The position numbers were made by a program, and so were the translations under genes. Below, one piece after another: positions 1 through 5,815 of a stretch of DNA of 5,815 nt. The notes beneath the pieces were generated by a model. That model worked only from the letters and a program-made list of their open reading frames with translations. It did no database searches and was not told where the DNA came from. Position 1 is the stretch's first letter. Each line of letters begins with the position of its first letter. The stretch is from Paracoccaceae bacterium (GTDB taxonomy: Bacteria > Pseudomonadota > Alphaproteobacteria > Rhodobacterales > Rhodobacteraceae), in the NCBI GenBank assembly GCA_023260935.1, contig JALQTL010000384.1, positions 1 to 5,815 on the forward strand, written 5' to 3'.

Positions 1-659
1 ATAGCGCGGCTTATGGGGCGCTTTCCGATGCGTCTATATCAGAAGAAGATATCCTTGCGGGGCGATATGATCAGGCTGAAGTGACGGCCTATCTTGTCAA
101 CTGGGCCGATCCCGAGGAGCGGATGGTTCTGTTCCGCGGCACCTTCGGCGAGATCGCGCGCAAGGCCGGGGCGTTTGAGGTGGAACTGCGCGGGTTGTCA
201 GAACCCTTGAACCGGCCACAGGGCAGGGTCTTTCAATCGGGCTGTTCGGCCGTGATCGGTGACCGGCAGTGCGGGGTGGATCTGACGAAGCCCGAGTTCA
301 GCCTGGAGGCGCGGATCGCCGGAGTTTCGGGTGCGCAGGGGCTGCTGCTTGAAAACTTTGGCGGGCATCCCGAAGGCTGGTTTTCCACCGGCACGCTGAC
401 AGTTCGGGACGGAGCGGCGGCGGGTCTGCGCTTTGCTGTTCGGGAGGACCGGATACTGGAAGGTGTGCGGTTCGTGACGCTGTGGGACAGCATGACGATC
501 CTGCCCGCGCCGGGTGACTTGGTGCATCTGGTTGCAGGCTGTGATGGTCAGGCCCGGACTTGCCGGGGCGTTTTCGATAACTTCCTGAACTTCCGCGGCT
601 TTCCTCATATTCCGGGGGAAGATTGGTTGAAGCGTTTTCCGACCGCAAAAGGCGGCTGA
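1..659 (+). CDS. g13: GTA tail hub protein g13 (DUF2163 / phiJL001 Gp84 family), 5'-truncated by window edge
   Basis: This is the C-terminal part, about 218 residues, of the gene transfer agent hub protein, which joins the tail tube to the baseplate. The reading frame (first full codon at base 3) is open back to the window edge, so the gene begins upstream; the GTG at 81 is an internal valine, not the start. The visible N-terminal stretch (roughly residues 1-75) ends the DUF2163/Gp84 N-terminal domain. The rest is the Gp84 C-terminal (BR0599) domain, ending in the typical NFRGFPHIPGEDW segment. Four cysteines stand in two pairs, at visible residues 81 and 90 (GCSAVIGDRQC) and 180 and 187 (GCDGQARTC). 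Related tail-tip proteins such as lambda gpL bind an iron-sulfur cluster through cysteines, so these are plausible ligands (inference). The full protein would be about 290-300 residues. The next gene, g14, starts 49 bases downstream on the same strand. Family assignment is firm. Confidence 0.93.
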   Translation, partial: SAAYGALSDASISEEDILAGRYDQAEVTAYLVNWADPEERMVLFRGTFGEIARKAGAFEVELRGLSEPLNRPQGRVFQSGCSAVIGDRQCGVDLTKPEFSLEARIAGVSGAQGLLLENFGGHPEGWFSTGTLTVRDGAAAGLRFAVREDRILEGVRFVTLWDSMTILPAPGDLVHLVAGCDGQARTCRGVFDNFLNFRGFPHIPGEDWLKRFPTAKGG

Positions 660-708
660 TCCGCCTGGAGAGCGGCGCGCGAAAGAGCAGTAATTCGGGG
701 CATGGAAC

Positions 709-1152
709 ATGGTCGCAGGACAACAAGTCGCGCATGCGGCGCTGGAATGGATTGGCACGCCCTATCTGCATCAGGCGTCGCGCAAGGGGGCGGGGACGGA
801 TTGCCTTGGGTTGATCCGGGGTATCTGGCGGGATTGCGTGGGACAGGAACCGGTGGCGCCTCCCCCCTATACCAGCGACTGGGCCGAGGCGGATGGGTGC
901 GAAGTCTTGCTGGATGCCGCCCGGACATGGCTGGTTTCCCGTCCTGACAATACGTTTGAATCGGGCTGCGTGCTTTTGTTTCGGATGCGGCAAGGGGCCA
1001 TCGCCAAGCATCTGGGGATCGTCACGGCGGTCGGGGCGCATCCACGCTTCGTTCACGCCTACTCTGGCCATGGGGTCGTCGAGACCACGCTGTCTGCGCC
1101 ATGGCGCAAACGGATTGCTGCAACCTTCGAATATCCCAAGGGAGTTAAGTGA
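709..1152 (+). CDS. g14: GTA cell-wall peptidase g14 (NlpC/P60 family)
   Basis: This 147-residue protein is a NlpC/P60-type cysteine peptidase of the GTA tail, expected to cut peptide bonds in recipient peptidoglycan so the tail can reach the inner membrane. The likely nucleophile is Cys32 in the GTDCLGLIRG motif, preceded by the usual helix and WIGTPY segment. The second catalytic residue is probably His101 in KHLGIV, and His116 in FVHAYSGHG may be the third. There is no signal peptide, as expected for a virion component. The start at 709 is the only ATG/GTG/TTG codon between an in-frame stop at 691 and the conserved region. Its ribosome binding site is weak (TCGGGG at 695-700), which would suit low expression. 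The length matches GTA g14 proteins, and it lies between g13 and g15 as in RcGTA. The stop codon abuts the g15 start. Confidence 0.93.
   Translation: MVAGQQVAHAALEWIGTPYLHQASRKGAGTDCLGLIRGIWRDCVGQEPVAPPPYTSDWAEADGCEVLLDAARTWLVSRPDNTFESGCVLLFRMRQGAIAKHLGIVTAVGAHPRFVHAYSGHGVVETTLSAPWRKRIAATFEYPKGVK
1138..1144 (+). promoter_or_regulatory. Ribosome binding site of g15 inside the g14 3' end
   Basis: The sequence AAGGGAG lies eight bases upstream of the ATG at 1153 and within the last codons of g14. It supports 1153 as the true start of g15. With the TGA and ATG directly adjacent (TGAATG at 1150-1155), it suggests that g15 translation is coupled to g14. Confidence 0.7.
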
Positions 1153-4100
1153 ATGGCAACCATTCTGCTTGCTGCGGCAGGGGCCGCAGTCGGATCGGCT
1201 GCGGGGGGCGCAGTTCTGGGCCTGTCGGGTGCCGTCATCGGCCGTGCCGTCGGAGCAACGGTGGGCAGGGTCATTGATCAGCGGCTTCTCGGCCTTGGCT
1301 CTGACCCTGTCGAAGTGGGCAGGCTGGACCGCTTTCGGATCATGGGGGCCAGTGAAGGCACGCCAATCCCGATTTGCTGGGGGGCAGTTCGTTTGCCTGC
1401 GCATGTGATCTGGGCCTCTCCCTACACCGAGATCAGGACGAAAAGCGGGGGGGGGAAGGGCACACCGAAGCCCCAGACTGTTCGCTATTCCTATATTGTC
1501 AGCCTTGCCCTGGCCCTGTGCGAGGGCGAAATTCTTGGGATCGGCCGGATCTGGGCGGATGGTCAAGAAATAAGTGCCACGGGTCTTGATCTGCGTGTCT
1601 ACCCTGGAAATGGCACGCAACTGCCTGACCCCGTGATCGAAGTGCATGAAGGGATTGGTCAGGCACCAGCCTACCGCGACACGGCTTATGTGGTGATCGA
1701 GAACCTTGCGCTGGAAGCCTTTGGCAACCGTGTTCCGCAATTCAGCTTCGAGGTGTTCCGGCAGGCAAATGGTGCGGCCGCCGGTGAAGTGCAGGATTTT
1801 CAGACGGCGATCCCTGCGGTGGCGCTTATCCCCGGAACGGGGGAATACGCGCTGTCAACCCGGCGGGCGCGGGTGGCGGATGGATTTGCTACATCGCGGG
1901 TGGTGAACGTCAGCGGGCCGTCGGGGGAAACAGATTTTGACGTATCCCTTGCCCAAATGCGCCGTGAACTGCCCGGCTGCACGGCTGTCTCGCTGGTCAT
2001 CTGCTGGTTTGGGAGTGACCTGCGCTGTGCCGAGTTTCAGGTTCGCCCAAAGGTCGAAAGCAGGCTGGATGATGCTGTGGGGATGCCTTGGCGGTCAGGT
2101 GGAATTGCGCGTGGTCTTGCGGAAGAACTGCCGCAGATTGAGGGACGGCCTGTTTATGGTGGAACGCCATCCGATCTTTCGGTGATCGAGGCGATCAGGG
2201 CCTTGTCGGCCGAAGGCAAGAGCGTGATGTTCTATCCCTTTGTCCTGATGGACCAGATACCCGGCAACAGCCTTCCGAACCCGTATGACGCAGGCGTCAC
2301 GCAGCCCGCATTTCCGTGGCGGGGCCGGATCACCCTTTCGGTTGCTCCGGGGCGAGAGGGAAGCCCTGACCAGACACCTGATGCCGCGACAGAGGTGGCG
2401 GCTTTCTTTGGGAATGCCGTGCCATCCGACTTTGAAATTGTGGGGGAGGATGTCCACTACACCGGCGATGCGGAGGACTGGGGATATCGCCGGTTCATCC
2501 TGCACTATGCGCATCTGTGCAAGGTTGCGGGTGGACTTGAATCCTTCTGCATCGGCTCTGAGCTTCGGGGCATCACTACGATCCGGGGAGCTGACCACAG
2601 CTTTCCGGCCGTGGCGGCGCTGATCGATCTGGCAAGCGATGTTCGGGCGGTTCTGGGGCCTTCGGTGAAGATCAGCTATGCTGCAGACTGGTCGGAATAC
2701 TTCGGCTATCATGTGGATGGGAATGTCTATTTCCACCTTGACCCTTTGTGGAACCACCATGCCGTGGATTTCATCGGTGTCGACAACTACTTGCCGATTT
2801 CAGATTGGCGCGACGGGACGGCGCATCTGGATGCCGACTGGGGCTCGATCTATGACATCGGCTATCTGAAGGCTAACATTGCAGGTGGCGAGGGGGCAGA
2901 GTGGTACTATGCAAGCCCTGAGGCGCGCGATGCCCAGATCCGTTCGCCCATCGAAGACGGGGCGCATGGTGAAGATTGGGTATTCCGGCCCAAGGATTTT
3001 CGGTCATGGTGGGCTAGCCTGCATCATGAGCGTATTGATGGGATCCGCAACGGTTTGCCCACCGTCTGGCGCCCGGGATCAAAACCGATCCGTTTTACCG
3101 AATATGGCTGTCCTGCGGTTGACAAGGGCACCAATACGCCAAACCGGTTCTATGATCCGAAATCATCGGAATCCGCCTTGCCCCATCATTCAACCGGAGC
3201 CGAAGACCCGTATATTCAGCTGCAATATTTTCGTGCGATGGCTGAGTTCTGGCGCGACCCTGAAAATAATCCGGTCTCGGCCCTTTATGACGGTGCGATG
3301 GTGGATTTTGACCACAGCTATGCCTGGGCATGGGATGCGCGGCCCTTTCCGGAATTTCCACGCAATACGCTGAAGTGGGCAGATGGCGAGAACCACCGTC
3401 TTGGACATTGTCTGAATGGCCGGGCGACGGCACAACCGCTTGACGCCGTGGTGAGGGAAATTGCCGAACGCAGCGGTGCGGAAGATGTGGATACAAGCCG
3501 ACTGCACGGTCTTGTGCGCGGGTATGTCGCTCAGGATGTGGCGTCTGCGCGTTCCGTTTTGCAGCCCTTGTCGCTTGTCTATGGCTTTGATTCCATCGAG
3601 GCCGAGGGCCGACTTTCCTTTGTGTCGCGGCTTGGGTTGCCGGTTGTGGAAGTTGATCGCGATGGTGCCGTGATCGACGAAGGAGGAACCACAAGCCTGC
3701 AAGCGGTGAAGGTGCCCGAGGCGGAGGTGCCCAACAGCGTGCGCCTTGTCCATGTGACGGCGGACGGCGACTATGACATCCGGGTGGCAGATGCAAAATC
3801 TGCCACGGGGGCGGATCAGACCACGTCTCAGACCGAAGTTTCGCTTTCTCTATCGGCCGCTGAGGCAGCTTCCGCTGTCAGCCGTTGGCTGGCGGAAGCG
3901 CGTTCGTCGCGCGATGTGCTGAAATTGCGGTTGCCGCCCTCTGCCATATCGGTGCGGGTGGGAAGCATTATTTCCTTTGAAGGCCTGAGCTTTCGCGTTG
4001 ACAGGGTCGAGGTTGACGAGGCCCGGTCCATCGAGGCGGTGCGGATTGAGCGTTCGCATTACAAAGCGCCCGTGACAGAGGTCGAAGATCGGACTTTTGT

Positions 4101-5052
4101 GGCAAAGGCTGCACCTGTTCCGGTAACGCCGCTTTGGTTTGATCTGCCCCTGATCACGGGCGATGAGGCGGTTGGGGCGCCCCATGTTGCAATGACGGCG
4201 CGCCCATGGCCCGGGGCGGTGGCGCTTTGGTCTTCGGATGAGGACGCAGGCTATGTGGTGAACCGCATCTTCGACCTGCCGGCGACGGTCGGCATAACCG
4301 AGACCCCCCTGTTGCCCGGTAGAGCTGGTGTTCTGGACCGCGGGCCTGCCCTGCGTATTAGGCTTTTGAATGGAGCACTGAGTTCCGTTTCCCGGAATTC
4401 GTTGCTGAACGGTGTGAACCTTGCGGCCATCGGTTCTGGCGATGTGGATGGATGGGAAATCATCCAGTTTTCAGATGCGGTTCTGGTTGCGCCAGACACT
4501 TATGAGGTGACAACGCGCCTGCGCGGCCAGTTTGGCACGGATAAGGCGCCGGTTGAGGAATGGCCGGTGGGCAGTCTTTTCGTTCTTCTGAACGAGGCCG
4601 TGGCGCAGGTAGACCTTCCGCCGACGTTGGTAGGTGTAGAAAGGCACTACCGAAGCGGAGTTGCAGCCTTGGGTTTTGGCGATGTCGATGTGGTGCACCG
4701 CGCGCTCGCCATCCGTGGCCTTGCCTTGCGACCGCTTTCTGTGGCGCATCCGAGGGTGAAGGTCTTGGAGGATGGCAGTGCCAGATTGTCATGGATCCGC
4801 CGCACAAGGGTTGGCGGAGACAGCTGGGAAGGGTTTGACGTTCCTTTGGCAGAAGAGCGTGAGGCGTACGAGGTTGTGATTACCTCTCTGGCGGGGGAAG
4901 TGGTCCGGCGCCAGACCGTGACGGAACCCGCATTCCTTTACACGGCGGCCGAGCGCAATGAGGATGGAACCTTGACAGGCTTTCAGGCGGGGATCGCACA
5001 GATTTCTTCCCGTTTTGGGCCGGGGCAGGCGCGAACCGTAACTGTTGGTTGA
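1153..5052 (+). CDS. g15: GTA baseplate multidomain protein g15 (megatron), with glycosidase-like TIM-barrel domain
   Basis: This 1299-residue protein forms the tail tip/baseplate of the gene transfer agent. Its length, about 1300 residues, is that of RcGTA g15. Residues 4-40 are a glycine/alanine-rich helix with glycines at 10, 14, 18, 26, 30, 34 and 38, a glycine-zipper pattern. Residues about 50-230 are an N-terminal tail-tip region with the typical PICWGAVRLP and GGGKG...YSY segments. From about 275 to 750 a TIM-barrel pattern can be traced; the Pfam GTA_TIM part starts near 432. Glu470 (FCIGSELRG) and Glu650 (IRFTEYGC) occupy the positions of the acid/base and nucleophile of clan A glycosidases. 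Residues about 763-980 form a Phage-tail_3 domain. The C-terminal region carries RLRGQFGTD at 1122-1130 and a fibronectin-III-like end from about 1198. Enzyme activity is inferred, not shown. A nine-G run lies at 1447-1455, with the frame intact. The start is set by the ribosome binding site at 1138. Confidence 0.96.
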   Translation: MATILLAAAGAAVGSAAGGAVLGLSGAVIGRAVGATVGRVIDQRLLGLGSDPVEVGRLDRFRIMGASEGTPIPICWGAVRLPAHVIWASPYTEIRTKSGGGKGTPKPQTVRYSYIVSLALALCEGEILGIGRIWADGQEISATGLDLRVYPGNGTQLPDPVIEVHEGIGQAPAYRDTAYVVIENLALEAFGNRVPQFSFEVFRQANGAAAGEVQDFQTAIPAVALIPGTGEYALSTRRARVADGFATSRVVNVSGPSGETDFDVSLAQMRRELPGCTAVSLVICWFGSDLRCAEFQVRPKVESRLDDAVGMPWRSGGIARGLAEELPQIEGRPVYGGTPSDLSVIEAIRALSAEGKSVMFYPFVLMDQIPGNSLPNPYDAGVTQPAFPWRGRITLSVAPGREGSPDQTPDAATEVAAFFGNAVPSDFEIVGEDVHYTGDAEDWGYRRFILHYAHLCKVAGGLESFCIGSELRGITTIRGADHSFPAVAALIDLASDVRAVLGPSVKISYAADWSEYFGYHVDGNVYFHLDPLWNHHAVDFIGVDNYLPISDWRDGTAHLDADWGSIYDIGYLKANIAGGEGAEWYYASPEARDAQIRSPIEDGAHGEDWVFRPKDFRSWWASLHHERIDGIRNGLPTVWRPGSKPIRFTEYGCPAVDKGTNTPNRFYDPKSSESALPHHSTGAEDPYIQLQYFRAMAEFWRDPENNPVSALYDGAMVDFDHSYAWAWDARPFPEFPRNTLKWADGENHRLGHCLNGRATAQPLDAVVREIAERSGAEDVDTSRLHGLVRGYVAQDVASARSVLQPLSLVYGFDSIEAEGRLSFVSRLGLPVVEVDRDGAVIDEGGTTSLQAVKVPEAEVPNSVRLVHVTADGDYDIRVADAKSATGADQTTSQTEVSLSLSAAEAASAVSRWLAEARSSRDVLKLRLPPSAISVRVGSIISFEGLSFRVDRVEVDEARSIEAVRIERSHYKAPVTEVEDRTFVAKAAPVPVTPLWFDLPLITGDEAVGAPHVAMTARPWPGAVALWSSDEDAGYVVNRIFDLPATVGITETPLLPGRAGVLDRGPALRIRLLNGALSSVSRNSLLNGVNLAAIGSGDVDGWEIIQFSDAVLVAPDTYEVTTRLRGQFGTDKAPVEEWPVGSLFVLLNEAVAQVDLPPTLVGVERHYRSGVAALGFGDVDVVHRALAIRGLALRPLSVAHPRVKVLEDGSARLSWIRRTRVGGDSWEGFDVPLAEEREAYEVVITSLAGEVVRRQTVTEPAFLYTAAERNEDGTLTGFQAGIAQISSRFGPGQARTVTVG
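1447..1455 (+). repeat. Nine-base poly-G tract within g15
   Basis: Nine consecutive G bases encode glycines of the KSGGGKG segment near residue 99 of g15. The reading frame is intact across it. A glycine-rich segment is usual at this point of g15 proteins, so the amino acids are partly constrained, but the use of consecutive GGG codons is not. Such runs are prone to slippage and to sequencing miscounts. Confidence 0.9.
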
Positions 5053-5076
5053 ATGACCGAAGCAACGAAAGGAAAT

Positions 5077-5106
5077 GCACCTTCCGGCCATCATGCCGGA
5101 AGGTGC
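5077..5106. terminator. Bidirectional hairpin terminator between convergent g15 and gcdH
   Basis: A perfect 12-bp inverted repeat (GCACCTTCCGGC and its complement) encloses a six-base CATCAT loop. It begins 24 bases after the g15 stop and, read on the minus strand, 12 bases after the gcdH stop. On the minus strand it is followed by ATTTCCTTT, a short imperfect T-rich stretch. On the plus strand a TTTT lies only eight bases past the stem. The position between two convergent genes and the strong stem make a shared terminator the best reading, although neither T-tract is ideal. Confidence 0.8.
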
Positions 5107-5118
5107 TGGGAGGTGTTT

Positions 5119-5815
5119 TCAGAAGAATGCCTGAAGCCCGGTGATTGCCCTTCCCAGGATCAGGGCATGGACATCGTGGGTGCCTTCGTAGGTGTTCACC
5201 GTTTCAAGATTGACCATGTGGCGCATGATCTGGAAATCTTCCTGAATTCCGTTTCCACCATGCATGTCCCTGGCCATCCGGGCAGCTTCCAGCGCTTTGC
5301 CACAGTTGTTCCGCTTGACGATCGAAATCATCTCGGGCGCCGCATTGGCCGCGTCAAGCAGCCGACCGACTTGCAGGCTTGCCTGCGTGCCAAGGGCGAT
5401 ATCGGTCATCATGTCAGCCAGCTTCTTCTGGAAAAGCTGAGTCTGCGCAATCGGGCGATTGAACTGCTTTCGATCAAGGCCGTATTGGCGCGCAGCATGC
5501 AGGCAGAACTCTGCCGATCCCAGAACCCCCCATGAAATGCCGTAGCGTGCCCGGTTGAGGCAGCCGAACGGGCCTTTCAGGCCTTCGACGTAAGGGAGCA
5601 GGGCGTCCTCACCGACCTCCACATCCTTCATCACGATCTCGCCGGTGATCGATGCCCGAAGCGACAGCTTCCCGCCGATCTTGGGTGCGGACAGGCCCTT
5701 CATCCCCTTTTCCAGCACAAAGCCGCGGATCTTGCCGCCATGTGCCTCGGATTTCGCCCATACCACGAAGACATCGGCGATCGGCGCGTTTGAAATCCAC
5801 ATCTTGCTGCCGTTC
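5119..5815 (-). CDS. gcdH: Glutaryl-CoA dehydrogenase, C-terminal part (5' end beyond window)
   Basis: This is the C-terminal 231 residues or so of an FAD-dependent acyl-CoA dehydrogenase that oxidises and decarboxylates glutaryl-CoA to crotonyl-CoA in lysine, tryptophan and glutarate catabolism, passing electrons to ETF. The frame is open to the window edge (codons for N-G-S-K precede the ATG at 5802), so that ATG is internal and about 170 N-terminal residues are missing. Visible parts are the end of the middle beta domain (NGSKMWISNAPIADVFVVWA) and the whole C-terminal helical domain. The catalytic base is the Glu in NTYEGTHDVHALILGRAITG, codon at 5185-5187. The segments GPFGCLNRARYGISWGVLG and KRNNCGKALEAARMARDM are near-identical in type to human GCDH, which separates it from other acyl-CoA dehydrogenases. 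The substrate-binding arginine region lies outside the window, so the decarboxylating type is assumed. It is convergent with the GTA cluster and functionally unrelated. Confidence 0.95.
   Translation of the reverse strand, partial: NGSKMWISNAPIADVFVVWAKSEAHGGKIRGFVLEKGMKGLSAPKIGGKLSLRASITGEIVMKDVEVGEDALLPYVEGLKGPFGCLNRARYGISWGVLGSAEFCLHAARQYGLDRKQFNRPIAQTQLFQKKLADMMTDIALGTQASLQVGRLLDAANAAPEMISIVKRNNCGKALEAARMARDMHGGNGIQEDFQIMRHMVNLETVNTYEGTHDVHALILGRAITGLQAFF

Noticed and set aside
81..659. GTG at 81 as the start of a 192-residue protein
   Set aside because: The frame is open to base 3 with residues that fit the DUF2163 domain, so this valine is internal and the gene is cut by the window edge.
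623..947. Short plus-strand frames bridging g13 and g14, possibly a frameshifted g13 tail or a small gene
   Set aside because: g13 already ends after its conserved C-terminal motif and g14 has its own start and full motif set; the bridging frames encode Arg-rich peptides with no pattern.
298..1740. A 480-codon open frame on the minus strand
   Set aside because: It spans g13, g14 and the start of g15 antisense; its product is low-complexity, rich in Arg/Pro/Ser, with no recognisable domain. It is a shadow of GC-rich coding sequence.
2095..2760. A 221-codon minus-strand open frame within g15
   Set aside because: It is antisense to the conserved TIM-barrel region and shows no family features.
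3095..3796. Overlapping minus-strand open frames opposite the middle of g15
   Set aside because: Composition (Pro/Arg/His-rich) and position antisense to conserved domains mark them as shadows.
5053..5535. Plus-strand open frame starting directly after the g15 stop
   Set aside because: Its ATG abuts the g15 TGA, but it runs through the hairpin and then antisense to the well-conserved gcdH, so it is a shadow frame.
5800..5802. ATG at 5802 as the start of the acyl-CoA dehydrogenase
   Set aside because: The preceding in-frame codons encode NGSK, part of the conserved NGSKxWISN motif, so the start is beyond the window.

Overview
The window carries the distal end of a gene transfer agent (GTA) structural cluster of the Rhodobacter capsulatus type (RcGTA), followed by an unrelated, convergently transcribed metabolic gene. 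The three plus-strand genes have the order, sizes and sequence features of RcGTA g13, g14 and g15. The GC-rich sequence and the close match to RcGTA-type proteins point to an alphaproteobacterium, most likely Rhodobacterales (Rhodobacteraceae/Paracoccaceae). The species cannot be fixed from this fragment.

Layout. Bases 1-659 hold the C-terminal part of the tail hub protein (g13, DUF2163 / phiJL001 Gp84 family); its start lies upstream of the window. After a 49-base gap comes g14 (709-1152), an NlpC/P60-type cell-wall peptidase. Its stop codon directly abuts the start of g15 (1153-5052), the 1299-residue multidomain baseplate protein called megatron. A perfect 12-bp hairpin at 5077-5106 sits in the 66-base gap that closes the cluster. 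On the minus strand, running from beyond the right edge to 5119, lies the C-terminal part of glutaryl-CoA dehydrogenase (gcdH).

How the genes work together. Hub, peptidase and megatron belong to the tip of the GTA tail: the hub connects the tail tube to the baseplate, the peptidase opens the recipient's peptidoglycan, and the megatron forms the baseplate and is thought to contact the cell surface. All three reading frames are open, with the expected cysteines, histidines and glutamates in place, so nothing suggests decay. GcdH belongs to lysine/tryptophan/glutarate breakdown and is simply the flanking chromosomal gene.

This is a known system rather than a new one. The points most worth a second look are the glycine-zipper N-terminus and the apparently intact glycosidase-like active site of g15, the four cysteines of g13, and a nine-G run inside g15. 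No integrase, attachment site, lysis gene, tRNA, CRISPR array or insertion sequence was seen.
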